Source: Chitinophagaceae bacterium (GTDB lineage Bacteria > Bacteroidota > Bacteroidia > Chitinophagales > Chitinophagaceae). From it: DNA of 64,000 nucleotides. The stretch spans positions 1-64,000 of the forward strand of contig JAMLGU010000008.1 of the NCBI GenBank assembly GCA_023957575.1, given 5' to 3'. Each line of letters opens with the position of its first letter. Within the stretch, counting starts at the first letter, position 1. The notes beneath the pieces were generated by a model. The model did not search any database. It worked only from the letters and a program-made list of their open reading frames with translations, and was not told the origin of the DNA. A program made the position numbers and the translations under genes. Of the stretch, positions 35,013 through 45,274 are shown piece after piece.

Positions 35013-36392
35013 ATGACAGAGGATAAAAATACTTTAAGCAATATCCGGGTCTTTTTTCAAAACGGTAAAACCATCCCCTACCCTTTCAGGTTGGATCAAT
35101 TAAAAGCATTAAAAAAATCGCTGGAAGAAAATGAACAACTGCTAACAGGGGCGCTTTATAACGACTTGAAAAAAAGCGAAACCGAAGCATACCTGACCGA
35201 ATTCGGGCTATTACTTTCAGAATTAAAACTGGCTATTAAAAATCTGAGGAAATGGATGAAACCTAAACGGGTAAAAACGAATTTAGTCAATCTGCCGTCA
35301 TCCAGCTATTTGTATCCCTATCCCAAAGGAGTTGTTCTCATTATTGGCGCATGGAATTATCCTTTATTACTGAGCCTTGCTCCGGTAATAGGCGCTATGG
35401 CAGCAGGCAATTGTATTGTCCTCAAACCCTCGGAGCACGCTCCTGCCACTGCGGCAGCTATCGAAAAAATATTTAAAGAAAATTTTGATGAAAATTATAT
35501 CCGTATTGTTCAGGGCGAAGGAAGCATTGTAGTACCCGAACTGATGAAACAAATTCACTTTGACCATATTTTTTACACCGGAAGCGGAATGGTTGGAAAA
35601 GCGGTATATGAACTGGCCGCTAAAAACCTGATACCTGTTACGCTGGAGCTTGGTGGCAAAAGTCCTGCAATAGTGGAAAAAGACGCCAATATAAAAATCG
35701 CTGCCAGGCGAATTGTTTTTGGCAAATATATGAATGTAGGTCAGACCTGTGTGGCGCCCGATTATGTGCTGGTACATGAAGACGTTCAGGAACAATTGGT
35801 AGCGGCATTAAAGAAGTCAATTCACGACTCGTTTGGTGTAGATAAACAACAAAGCGTTGACTATGGCAGAATCATTAACCACAGGCAGTTTGACCGATTG
35901 GTAGCGCTTATTGAAAACGCCGAAGGCGAAATTGTGGAAGGTGGCAACTTTGACAGAGATAATTTATTTATTGCGCCCACGATAGTTAAAAACACTGCAT
36001 TGACCTCTCCACTGATGCAGGAAGAAATTTTTGGTCCTGTATTACCCATAATTAGTTTTAGGGAGCGAGAAGATGCTTTAAATATTGTGGCGCTGCACCC
36101 TAATCCGCTTGCTTTTTATCTGTTTACTTCTAATAAAAAAATTGAAAACGAGTGGTTAACCAAAGTATCTTTTGGCAATGGCTGTATCAACAATACGGTG
36201 CAGCATCTGGCGAACCCCTGCCTGCCCTTTGGCGGTGTGGGCCAAAGTGGTATTGGTGCTTACAAAGGAGAAAGTAGTTTCAGGGTATTTACCACCGAAA
36301 GGGCAATTATGAAAACACCTACCTGGTTTGACCCATCCATAAAATATCCGCCATATAGAAATAAATTAAAATGGTTAAAAAAATTTCTCTAA
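35013..36392 (+). CDS. Aldehyde dehydrogenase (ALDH3-like)
   Basis: NAD(P)-dependent oxidation of aldehydes to acids. 459 aa, the short class-3 length. Motifs: IIGAWNYPLLLSLAPVIGAM and NCIVLKPSEHAPATA for cofactor binding, FTGSGMVGKAVYELAAKNL, the general-base Glu in VTLELGGKSPAIV (about residue 211), and the nucleophile Cys in NVGQTCVAPDYVLV (about 246). EEIFGPVLPI follows. The C-terminal basic tail is typical of fatty/aromatic aldehyde enzymes. Transcribed alone. The substrate cannot be told. Confidence 0.93.
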   Translation: MTEDKNTLSNIRVFFQNGKTIPYPFRLDQLKALKKSLEENEQLLTGALYNDLKKSETEAYLTEFGLLLSELKLAIKNLRKWMKPKRVKTNLVNLPSSSYLYPYPKGVVLIIGAWNYPLLLSLAPVIGAMAAGNCIVLKPSEHAPATAAAIEKIFKENFDENYIRIVQGEGSIVVPELMKQIHFDHIFYTGSGMVGKAVYELAAKNLIPVTLELGGKSPAIVEKDANIKIAARRIVFGKYMNVGQTCVAPDYVLVHEDVQEQLVAALKKSIHDSFGVDKQQSVDYGRIINHRQFDRLVALIENAEGEIVEGGNFDRDNLFIAPTIVKNTALTSPLMQEEIFGPVLPIISFREREDALNIVALHPNPLAFYLFTSNKKIENEWLTKVSFGNGCINNTVQHLANPCLPFGGVGQSGIGAYKGESSFRVFTTERAIMKTPTWFDPSIKYPPYRNKLKWLKKFL

Positions 36393-36592
36393 TTTATTCA
36401 GTAATCTTATTTTTAACCACGATTAAATAATTGCCAATGAAAAAAAATGCATTTATTTCAAAACAAATTAAATTATGCACGATTTTTTATTTGAATTGAT
36501 AATAATTTACTGAAACGTATTTCTGCTTATTAAAAAACTAAAACAGCTTAATTAACGAATATTCAAAAATTAAATTTAAAAAAAACAAACTG

Positions 36593-37192
36593 ATGAAAAA
36601 GAGTTTTTTCTTATTACTATCAATTGTGTTCTTTTCAACCAATTTTCTGATTGCACAAAACCAAACCGTATCGGGCGTTGTAAGAGACAATGAAACAAAT
36701 ATTACGATTCCTGCCGTATCTGTCTTGATAAAAAATTCAAATCAGGGTACTAATACTGATGACAGAGGACGCTTTCAAATAACGCCGGGGAGCAAATTTC
36801 CCGTAGTTCTTATTTTTTCTTCAACGGGTTACGAAACAAAGGAAATCACCGTCAATAAGCCCGGCGCTATCAATGACGTTATTTTCGCCTCTCGCTCCAC
36901 ATTGGGCGAAGAAGTGGTGGTAAATGCCAGCCGTATGGCACAACGAAAGCTTACTGCGCCTGTTACTATTGAGCAGTTAAGCAAAAAAGATATTCAGCAG
37001 TCTCCCCAACTCAACTACATTGATGCGATTCAGGGCTTGCGCGGTGTGGACGTAACTGTTTCCAGTATGGGATTTAAAAGTATTACCACGCGTGGTTTCA
37101 ATACCAGCGGTAATACTAACTTTACCCAAATAGTGGATGGGATGGACAATCAGGCGCCGGGTCTTAATTTCCCCTTAGGCAATGTACTTAGT
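36593..37192 (+). pseudogene. TonB-dependent receptor, 5' part (interrupted by an IS)
   Basis: First ~200 residues of a TonB-dependent receptor: signal peptide ending LIAQ (about residue 21), a carboxypeptidase-regulatory-like beta domain (VSGVVRDNETNITIPAVSV..., about 27-105), and the start of the plug (EEVVVNASRMAQRKLTAPV, ITTRGFNTSGNTNFTQIVDG, GLNFPLGNVLS). The frame then runs into IS DNA and stops at 37202-37204. Removing 37193-38848 joins it in frame with the downstream part. Broken by insertion, with the remaining sequence still well conserved. Confidence 0.9.
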
Positions 37193-38843
37193 GTCTGTCC
37201 ATAAAGTAAGCGATTTCTAAAACGCATTAGTATATATTAATATTCGTTCTATTTTCCGGTCTTCATTTAGTCGATAACGATCTTCCTTTCATCGTTGAGT
37301 ATTTTTTTCAGGTAAAAATGGCTCAAAGGCAGCATTTTCGGCACTTTCAGCGCATAGCTCCGCCTTGCATCTTTGCATTTTTAGCTTATCGTCCGATATA
37401 TCTTTTATAGCTGAGCCACCACTGCGGCTGTCATCACCCGGATATTGTAGGCGATCACGCTCCATAATACCTTTTGCTTAAAATGTGCTTCTCCCTTCCA
37501 GTTGCACCTGAATAACTGGTAGCCTCTTTTCAAATTTGAAATCACCGCTTCTATGCCACTGCGCCATTTCTTCAAACGGGTCTCCATATTTTTGGAACTC
37601 ACTACATTTTCAGGCTGCCTACGATCTTATTGAAAACAATATTTACGATTCCTTTTCCTTGCATATATTCTGTGTCTTTGGAGGCATACCCACCATCGGT
37701 TACGCTATCACGGGGTACGATTTGATAATCACGCTCTATTTTTATTGATGGTGCTTTGATACAGTATTTTCTCGGATGGATGCCGTAATACCTCACAACT
37801 CAATATCAAACTGCTTTTTGCACTTGTCAGGTTTATCTTGCGACCAAACTGAACTTCCCTTTGCCCTTTTACTATAATGTCAGTATGCTGCTCATCGATA
37901 GAAAATATTTTTTTCATCATTGGACACCGTCTCGCCATTGATCTGTTTGCGCCAGGTAATATCATACACTTTTTTTCCATCAGCGGCAACAGATTTTCCA
38001 ATTCCTGTTATGAAGAAGGCGCTCATACTATAACATGGCTTTTTTACCGCATTATTAGCCACCTGATTAATACATTTTGTAAATGTTATTATTAATTGCT
38101 TGTTGAACAGGTCTATACGCTTATCTCCATTCCTGGTGATGTTAATCTTGAAAAATGTTCTTTTCGCATCTTTGGTATAATCTCTGTAATCCAAATCTTT
38201 CACTTCTTCTGCTAACTGTAGGAAGCAGCCGGTGGCTCTTTGATACAGTCCCAGACCAACAACGAGTTATTAATTGGGGTAATGTATGTTTTGTTTCAAC
38301 AACGGTGCTATCCTGGCGTAGCTGTTTAATATCTTCCAATCCTTCGCTGATAGCTATCTTGTTCAATGATACCAATATCTGTTGCAGGCTGTCTTCACTT
38401 ATCTTTGAAATATATTTCTGGAATACCTGAAAGCTAAACAGGTGGCGGTTATCAAGCTTTACAAACTGCTCACAAATACGGGAGTCGCTCGAGCATATTC
38501 CAATATCCCCTGTAATCCAACCCCTTCATCTCTCTTTATAGATCGCTGCACGAACAATCTGCTCTACACTGGGCATATCCTGACGGCCAAATTCACTTTG
38601 CAAACAACCCCGAAGCACATCTGCTTCTGCTATTTTGATCAACTCCGGATGCCTGCACTTTTACACACTGCCGCTCTAACACGGTATCCAATAGCCCAAA
38701 CTCGGGATTTCTGGCCCAATCAGGCTTCTCAAACTTTAAACGCAGCGGCTCAAACAAATTCATTTTCATACCCTCTCAAATCACAATAATTATGCCACAA
38801 TATACTGACTGTCAATAATTTATCATTTATAGACAAACTCTAA
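37193..38843 (-). mobile_element. Decayed ISNCY-like insertion sequence
   Basis: About 1650 bp inserted in the receptor gene. TTAGT occurs at both junctions (37188-37192 and 38844-38848), consistent with a 5-bp target duplication. The ends are inverted repeats around GTCTGTCCATAAA (left) and the complement of TTTATAGACAAAC (right). It contains a transposase remnant with several frameshifts and stops. Confidence 0.8.
37405..38769 (-). pseudogene. Frameshifted ISNCY-family transposase
   Basis: Read on the minus strand from ATG 38767-38769 (MKMNLFEPLRLKFEKPDW) the protein breaks within 40 codons, then continues in pieces across all three frames: FGRQDMPSVEQIVRAAIYKE, SFQVFQKYISKISEDSLQQI, IAISEGLEDIKQLRQDSTVV, then IFSIDEQHTDIIVKGQREVQ, GSLKM/MSSKNMETRLKKWRSGIEAV and finally KVLWSVIAYNIRVMTAAVV. 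The pieces are in the right order and spacing for one ISNCY-type DDE transposase. With at least four frameshifts or stops it is inactive. Confidence 0.8.
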
Positions 38844-38848
38844 TTAGT

Positions 38849-41014
38849 CCTACCCAATTGGATATTGACAATATCGAGCTTTTAAGTGGCGCTTCTTCTG
38901 CGCTTTATGGCTCTCGTGGATTGAACGGAACCATGGTGATGACAAGCAAAAATCCTTTTAAAGACCAGGGGTTGAGTTTCTTGATCACTCAGGGAGTCAA
39001 TCATATTAATGGTAAAAAATATGGCGACCCTGTAAGTCCTTCACCCTATTATGACTGGAACCTCCGTTGGGCGCAAAAATTAAGCGAACGTTTTGCTTAT
39101 AAGATAAACGCCGAATATACACAAGGAAACGACTGGGTAGCTACCGATTCTTCCAATAAATATGGAGTGGGCAACCGATTTACCGACCCCAATTATAATG
39201 GTGTCAATTTTTATGGAGGCGCTACCACGGTTGATCTTATTCCCTTTATGTATGGCGCAATGCAAGGAGACCCATCTTTGGCACCTTTAATTCAACCCTT
39301 TATTGATGCACATCCCTCTTACTATGTTGCCCGCACTGGCTTTCCGGAGTATGGTTATCTGGACAACAAAGCATACATGTTTAAAGGCAATGCAGAAATC
39401 AGATATAAAATAAAGCCAAACCTTGAGTTGATAGGCTCTGGTACAATGGGAACCGGAAATATTGTTTATACCAATGACACCCGTTACCAAATAAATGGGT
39501 TCAAGGTAGGACAATACAGAATAGAGCTGAATGGAGGCAAATGGTTTGTGAGAGCCTATTCTACTACCGAAAACTCCGGACGCACACTTTTAGCCGGCCC
39601 CACTGCCCAATATCTGAACGAAGCATGGAAACCCAGCTATGATGAAAGTACAGGTGATGGCTGGTATCCGCAATATACAATGGCATTGCTAACTGCACTT
39701 GCAGAAGGCAACAGTCTGCAAAATGCAAATCTTCTGGCCCGGCAGTTTGCTGACCAGAGAGTTCCTCAGTTAGGCGGAAAGCTATTTAATCATTTGAAGG
39801 ATAGCATTGCCAACAGACCTATTTCAGACGGAGGTACATTATTTCTGGATCGCTCAAAGCTTTATAATGCAGAGGCACAATACAATTTTACTGACATGAT
39901 CAAGTTTATGAATCTGATTGCAGGAGTCAATTATCGCTTGTATCGCCTCAACAGTAAAAATACTCTTTTCCCTGATAATGATAAACCTATTAATGTAAAC
40001 GAATACAGCGCCTATCTTCAGGCATCAAAAAAAATTATTCAGGAAAAACTGAATTTGAGCGCTTCTTTCAGTTGGGATAAAAACTCGCTCTTTCCCGACC
40101 CGAAAGTTACTTCAAGACTTTCATCCGTTTTTGAAGTGGACAGAAACAACTATTTGCGCTTCTCTTATCAAAATGCATATAGTTACCCCAGCAATATTCA
40201 GGCGTTGCAAAACACACTCAACGGATATAACAGTATCACCGCAGGCGGATCAAGTTATTTGCTGGATCATGTTTATCAATTTGATAAATATCCTCCTTAT
40301 ACGCTTGGGAGTGTTCAAAAATATCAACAAACCAATGACCCTTCGGTATTAAAAAGATTTTATTATGATGGCATTAAACCTCAGTCTGTAAATGCTTTTG
40401 AACTGGGATATGCAACAGTTATAAGCAAAATCATAATGATTGATGTGCTGGGATATTATGCAACCTGGAAAAATTTTATCGGGTATGCCTGGGTGGCCAA
40501 CTCACCGGGCACCAGCGATGTAACGGCATTTAAAGACCAGAGTAAACACATCGTGTATAATATTGCTTTCAACGGCGCCAAGGGGGTGGAAACCTATGGT
40601 TATGCTGCCAGTGTCAGCGTAGATTTTTACAAAAATTTCAGATTTAAGGCCAACTACTATTCGGATCACATCAATAATAAAAATAATACGCAGGTAAATA
40701 ATTTTAATGCGCCTAATTATCACATCAATTTCGATTTGGGCAACTCAGGCTTTGGGCCAAAACAGGTTTGGTCATTCAATACGACACTCCGTTACAAACC
40801 CGGATATTATTATGTAGTAACCGGTAGTGGTGGTGAAGGTATTGTTCCTTCCTCTGCAGTTATTGATGCACACATCAGCTATTAATTATTGAAAGCCCGC
40901 TCCGGCATCCGTCTTGGCGGTACAAATATTACTAATAAATATTATTCTACAGGTATTGCCAATCCTAAGATTGGGGCCACTTATTATTTATCCTTTGCAT
41001 ATAATATTTTCTAA
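38849..41014 (+). pseudogene. TonB-dependent receptor, 3' part, with an in-frame stop
   Basis: Continues the receptor from PTQLDIDNIELLSGASSALY through the plug end (GSRGLNGTMVMTSKNP) and the beta-barrel. The frame runs to a TAA at 40883-40885 after AVIDAHISY, but the same frame goes on for 42 codons (LLKARSGIRLGGTNITNKYY... ending LSFAYNIF) to a second TAA at 41012-41014. That continuation has the typical closing strands and terminal Phe of the family, so the first TAA is a nonsense mutation. Together with the 5' part the protein would be about 920 aa. A terminator follows at 41063. Confidence 0.88.
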
Positions 41015-41062
41015 ATAATGGTATAATTCATAAAATATCATACATTCAATCATTATTTTTAT

Positions 41063-41092
41063 AAAAATGGCAGTAAATAAGCTGCCATTTTT
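41063..41092. terminator. Terminator after the receptor pseudogene
   Basis: Perfect 11-bp stem AAAAATGGCAG/CTGCCATTTTT (41063-41073 with 41082-41092), T-rich on both sides. It still marks the old gene end at 41014. Confidence 0.85.
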
Positions 41093-41118
41093 ATTTTTAT
41101 TGAGAATAAATAACTCAA

Positions 41119-41126
41119 TATATTTG
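41119..41126 (+). promoter_or_regulatory. Probable -7 element of the glycosyltransferase gene
   Basis: TATATTTG ending 5 nt before the ATG at 41132. A TTG at 41100-41102 is 16 bp upstream, shorter than usual. Confidence 0.45.
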
Positions 41127-41131
41127 CGGCC

Positions 41132-42250
41132 ATGCCTTTACTAAGTGCTGAACATATTGTTTTTTATCTTTTTTGCCTGATAACACTGGTACTTCTTACG
41201 TATTACCTTTGTTTTTTTGCCAGATTAGCCTTTTATAAGCCCAAACAAAAAAGAGAAAGCCAGCAACATGCTGTTTCTGTTATTATATGCGCAAGAAACG
41301 AGGAAGCAAATCTTGTCAGAAACATACCCGGAATTATTTTTCAAAAATATGACAGCACCAAACAGATTGTAGTAGTGAATGACAACTCCACCGATGAGTC
41401 ATTTTATGTATTGCATGAACTTAACAATACCTTCAAGTGTCTTACAATTGTTGACCTGGGGCAAGAGCCTAAACTGATTTCGGGCAAAAAATTCCCTTTA
41501 TCTGTTGGTATTCGCGAAGCACAACATGAAGTACTTTTGCTTACAGATGCGGATTGTGTGCCGGCCTCCGAGTTTTGGCTTGAGAAAATGCAGGCCGGTT
41601 ATGACGATGGAATAGATATCGTTTTGGGATATGGCGCTTACCAGAAATTGCCCGGTTTCTTGAATAAAGTAATTCGTTTTGAAACCTTTCATTCGGCCCT
41701 GCAATACCTTAGTTATGCTCTGGCAGGCAAAACCTACATGGGTGTAGGAAGAAATCTGAGCTATAAAAAAAGTATTTTCCTGAAAAACAAAGGATTTGCT
41801 TCAATCAACCATATACCCGGTGGTGATGATGACTTATTTATCAATAAAGTAGCCACAAAAAAGAATACAGCCATCGTAATCGACCACGAAGCACACACCA
41901 TCAGTAAGCCCAAAACTACCTGGAAAACATGGAGAGCGCAAAAAAGAAGGCATTTTTCTACCAGTAAATATTACAAACCCGTTCACAAATTTTTGTTAGG
42001 CGCTTACAGTTTTTCTCACTTTTCATTTTATTTTCTGGCTATTGCCGCAGCCATTATGTACAACTGGGAGATAGTGGCAGGAATTTTTCTGGTGAAATCA
42101 ATAGTTCAGCAAATTATTTTTTCAAAAGTGATGAAAAAACTGAATGAAGCCGACCTCATTAAATGGTTATTCTTTATGGATGTGTGGATGGTTTTTTATT
42201 ACATTTTTTATGCCCCCATGCTTTGGAAAAAAGCAGCCAGAACCTGGTAG
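41132..42250 (+). CDS. Membrane-bound family 2 glycosyltransferase
   Basis: 372-aa processive-type GT2 enzyme. One N-terminal membrane helix (about residues 8-32) is followed by a GT-A domain with SVIICARNEEANLVRNI, VVNDNSTDESF, the DAD metal motif in LLTDADCVPASE (about 137), a GGDDDLF acceptor motif and WRAQKRRH, comparable with QxxRW. Two or three membrane helices close the protein (about 285-365). It transfers a sugar from a nucleotide donor; acceptor unknown. It precedes rsmG by 27 bp and may be co-transcribed. Confidence 0.88.
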   Translation: MPLLSAEHIVFYLFCLITLVLLTYYLCFFARLAFYKPKQKRESQQHAVSVIICARNEEANLVRNIPGIIFQKYDSTKQIVVVNDNSTDESFYVLHELNNTFKCLTIVDLGQEPKLISGKKFPLSVGIREAQHEVLLLTDADCVPASEFWLEKMQAGYDDGIDIVLGYGAYQKLPGFLNKVIRFETFHSALQYLSYALAGKTYMGVGRNLSYKKSIFLKNKGFASINHIPGGDDDLFINKVATKKNTAIVIDHEAHTISKPKTTWKTWRAQKRRHFSTSKYYKPVHKFLLGAYSFSHFSFYFLAIAAAIMYNWEIVAGIFLVKSIVQQIIFSKVMKKLNEADLIKWLFFMDVWMVFYYIFYAPMLWKKAARTW

Positions 42251-42277
42251 TAATCTATATTTCAGCTTATATTTATA

Positions 42278-42910
42278 TTGATGGATATTATTTCAAAATA
42301 TTTCTCTGATTTTACCAAAAAGCAAACTTCCCAGTTAAGCGCTCTGGAAGGTCTGTATAAAGATTGGAACGAAAAAATAAATGTAATCAGCCGTAAAGAC
42401 ATTGACAGCCTTTACGAAAAACATGTCCTTCACTCATTGAGCATTGCAGCAGTATTTCCTTTTCAGGATGGTACTCAAATAGTCGATTTGGGTTGTGGCG
42501 GTGGCTTCCCCGGCATACCACTGGCGATCTTTTTTCCGGAGGTGCATTTTCATTTAGTGGACAGCATTGCCAAAAAACTAAAGGTAGTAGAAGCAGTATC
42601 TCAAGCTGTTGAACTAAAGAATATTACAGTACAGCACTCCAGAATTGAGGATATCAGGGATAAAAAATTTGACTTTGTAATTTCGCGCGCAGTAGCGCCC
42701 CTTAAAGACTTATGGAAATGGAGCAAACCCTTAATCAGAAAGAATACTCAGAATAAGGAAGAACCCGCTCCCGGACTGATATGCCTAAAGGGTGGTGACC
42801 TTGCACAGGAAATTCACGAAAGTCATACAAGACCTTTTATAACACCAATTAAAGAAATTTTTGAAGAATCTTTTTTTGAAGAAAAATATATTCTTTATTT
42901 GCCAAAATGA
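42278..42910 (+). CDS. rsmG: 16S rRNA (guanine-527-N7)-methyltransferase RsmG
   Basis: SAM-dependent enzyme that makes m7G527 in 16S rRNA (GidB). 210 aa, normal. The N-terminal NEKINVISRKDIDSLYEKHVLHSL motif and the SAM-binding IVDLGCGGGFPGIPLAIFFP (about residues 68-87) are diagnostic, followed by VSQAVELKNITVQHSRIED and VISRAVAPL. Convergent with the DUF3467 gene, only 9 bp apart. Confidence 0.95.
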   Translation: MMDIISKYFSDFTKKQTSQLSALEGLYKDWNEKINVISRKDIDSLYEKHVLHSLSIAAVFPFQDGTQIVDLGCGGGFPGIPLAIFFPEVHFHLVDSIAKKLKVVEAVSQAVELKNITVQHSRIEDIRDKKFDFVISRAVAPLKDLWKWSKPLIRKNTQNKEEPAPGLICLKGGDLAQEIHESHTRPFITPIKEIFEESFFEEKYILYLPK

Positions 42911-42919
42911 CTACCTAAA

Positions 42920-43234
42920 TTATGCCTGTGCGGGAGGCCCGCCAAAGTTTACAGGAAACTGAATTTCCTCAAGGTCTTTGATGTTTCCATGCATGGCTTC
43001 AAATTTTTCTACATTTTCAATCATCGCTTTCATAAAGCGCTTGGCATGTTGGGGTGTAAAAATAATTCTGGACTTCACCTTGCTTTTGGGCGTTCCGGGC
43101 ATCACATTTACAAAGTCAATTACAAACTCGGCATGAGAATGTGTAATGATGGCAAGGTTAGCATAAGAACCTTCAGCAATTTCCTCTGATATTTCTATAT
43201 TCAACTGGTTGTTGGGTATTTGTTCTTCAGACAT
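42920..43234 (-). CDS. DUF3467 domain protein
   Basis: 104-aa cytoplasmic protein of the DUF3467 family. The domain covers nearly all of it: NIEISEEIAEGSYANLAII, THSHAEFVIDFVNVMPG, and AKVKSRIIFTPQHAKRFM-like SKVKSRIIFTPQHAKRFMKA. Function unknown. It lies after the divergently oriented EamA gene on the same strand with 33 bp between them, so the EamA-family gene at 43268 is upstream of it and may share its transcript. Confidence 0.85.
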   Translation of the reverse strand: MSEEQIPNNQLNIEISEEIAEGSYANLAIITHSHAEFVIDFVNVMPGTPKSKVKSRIIFTPQHAKRFMKAMIENVEKFEAMHGNIKDLEEIQFPVNFGGPPAQA

Positions 43235-43267
43235 AAATATTTAATTTTCAACGAAGATAAATCAAAT

Positions 43268-44221
43268 TCATTGCTCCTCTGATTTTTTTACCTCCCCTGC
43301 ATATTTTTTATTTACTCTCCTTGCTTTATTAATAAAAAACACACTGCACAAGATAATAACCAAGCCGATAAGCTGCCAAAAAGTTAAATGCTCCTTATTG
43401 ATAAAAACCCCCAATATGACCGCTACCACAGGATTTACATAGGCATAGCTGCTTACCTGAGTGGCATTGCGCACACTGAGCAAAAAGACATAGGCGCTGT
43501 AGCCAATAATAGAACCAAAAATGATTAGATATCCGACAGCAAGCCACGATTCTAACGGAACTTGTTGCCATTGCATGGTAAATATGGTTTTATCAATCAT
43601 ACTAACTACCAGAAAAATCAGTCCTGCGGAAATCATTTGCCAGGCCGAAATGACTGAAGCGGCTACTTTATTGCTGGTGTATTTGGAATATAAAGAGCCC
43701 ATTGTCCAGCCTATATTACCAATAATCAAAATAAATAACGCCCACAAAGTACCTGATGGTGTCTTGCCCGAACCGCCCAATTTTTCATAGAACAAAAACA
43801 ACACGCCTACAATACCCATGATAACACCTGAAATGATGAATTTATTTTTGAAATTTTCATTCCAGTTAGGCCTGTCAAACACCAGGAACCATATTGGCGA
43901 AGATGCTACAAAAATGGCTACAAATGAACTTACCAGATGTTGTTCTGCAAGAATTACAGAACCATTGCCCAGAAATAACATTAAAAATCCACTTACAACC
44001 GAAGCAAAAATGGCTTTCAGATTCCATATTTTCTCTTTTTGAGAAACAACCCAAAGCAACATTAGCGTACCGGCAATAAAAAAGCGCACTCCACCCAAAA
44101 TCATAGGCGCTATATGCTTTACAGCCATTTCAATAAAAAAATATGTAGAGCCCCAAATGATATAAACAGCAGCATAAGCCAGCCAGACCATTAAAACGGA
44201 AGGTTCTTTTTTTGGAGACAT
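43268..44221 (-). CDS. EamA/DMT-family permease
   Basis: 317-aa inner-membrane transporter of the drug/metabolite superfamily with ten predicted helices in two EamA repeats. The first starts AYAAVYIIWGSTYFFIEMAV, a typical EamA opening; the second begins near residue 158 (LWALFILIIGNIGWTMGSLY) and ends in VVAVILGVFINKEHLT. The substrate is unknown. A TAAATTTG promoter element lies on the minus strand at 44269-44262, about 40 nt upstream of the start. Confidence 0.88.
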   Translation of the reverse strand: MSPKKEPSVLMVWLAYAAVYIIWGSTYFFIEMAVKHIAPMILGGVRFFIAGTLMLLWVVSQKEKIWNLKAIFASVVSGFLMLFLGNGSVILAEQHLVSSFVAIFVASSPIWFLVFDRPNWNENFKNKFIISGVIMGIVGVLFLFYEKLGGSGKTPSGTLWALFILIIGNIGWTMGSLYSKYTSNKVAASVISAWQMISAGLIFLVVSMIDKTIFTMQWQQVPLESWLAVGYLIIFGSIIGYSAYVFLLSVRNATQVSSYAYVNPVVAVILGVFINKEHLTFWQLIGLVIILCSVFFINKARRVNKKYAGEVKKSEEQ

Positions 44222-44363
44222 TCAGATTATAAATTTCTTTAGAAGGAAAATTGTAAAGCGGCAAATTTACAAATTATACAGCCAAATGAAACTGTTAATA
44301 TTTGTAAATAGAAGACATACAATCTGCCTTTATTATATTTTTGCAACTTATAAAAAATGAGAT

Positions 44364-45197
44364 ATGAAATTTTCTTTGCATAGTTTGTTTATACTGACGG
44401 GTATTATCGCCTTGTTTTCGTGCGCAAATAATGATAATGACAGTGATAATACGCCTGCTGAAAACATTACAAAAGCAAAAACCATCAGTTATTCCATAAT
44501 AAAAGCCTATCCGCACGATACTTCTTCCTTTACTCAGGGATTGGTGGTGTATAAGGGAAAATTATATGAAGGTACCGGTGGTTCGGAATATGACGTAGCG
44601 GGTCCCAAGCAATCCAGGTTGATGCAGGTAAACTTAGAAACCGGTAAGGCGGAAAAATCAATCAATATTCCCGTCAAATATTTTGGAGAAGGAATTACTA
44701 TTTTAAATGATACGGTTTACCAACTTACATGGCAGGAGAAAACCGTTTTTGTTTACACGCTGCCCGACTTCAAAAAAGCGAAAGAATTCACCATCAACTC
44801 AGACGGTTGGGGCATCACCCACAATGGAAAGGAGTTGATAGTGAGTGACGGAACCAGCAACCTGAAATTTTATGATCCGGCTACTTTCCGCCTTCTTCAC
44901 ACCCAGTCGGTAACGCTTAACGGCGAATTAGTGAACAACATTAATGAGCTGGAATATATTGACGGCTACATCTTTGCCAATCAGTGGCTGAAACCCTATA
45001 TTTTTAAAATTGACCCTGCAAGCGGACAGGTGGTTGGGCAAATAGATTTGAGTCAGATATGGAGTCGTATTAATTCGGGCGACCCATCCAACACCGAAAA
45101 AGTGCCCAACGGTATTGCATACGATGAGGCTACAAAGAAAATCTACATCACCGGCAAAAACTGGCCGGAGCTATACGAGATTCAGCTTTCGCAATAA
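44364..45197 (+). CDS. Glutamine cyclotransferase (glutaminyl-peptide cyclotransferase), lipoprotein
   Basis: 277-aa enzyme of the plant-type glutamine cyclotransferase family, which converts N-terminal Gln to pyroglutamate. A lipobox is seen in LFSCANND (about residue 19). The five-bladed propeller shows YPHDTSSFTQGLVVYKGKLY, EGTGGSEYDVAG, YQLTWQEKTVFVY, NINELEYIDGYIFANQWL and PNGIAYDEATKKIYITGKNW, all family signatures. It is likely attached to a membrane, facing the periplasm or outside. A TATTTTTG element (44336-44343) precedes it. Its substrate protein is unknown. Confidence 0.9.
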   Translation: MKFSLHSLFILTGIIALFSCANNDNDSDNTPAENITKAKTISYSIIKAYPHDTSSFTQGLVVYKGKLYEGTGGSEYDVAGPKQSRLMQVNLETGKAEKSINIPVKYFGEGITILNDTVYQLTWQEKTVFVYTLPDFKKAKEFTINSDGWGITHNGKELIVSDGTSNLKFYDPATFRLLHTQSVTLNGELVNNINELEYIDGYIFANQWLKPYIFKIDPASGQVVGQIDLSQIWSRINSGDPSNTEKVPNGIAYDEATKKIYITGKNWPELYEIQLSQ

Positions 45198-45274
45198 TTC
45201 TGGTTTAAAACGGAGAAAGTTTCCTGACTTTTTTCACCACAAAAATTACAGAACTGTTAGCGGAAGTAGCACTT

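Noticed and set aside
38155..38789. Plus-strand open frames inside the decayed IS
   Set aside because: They run antisense to the transposase remnant and have no independent support.
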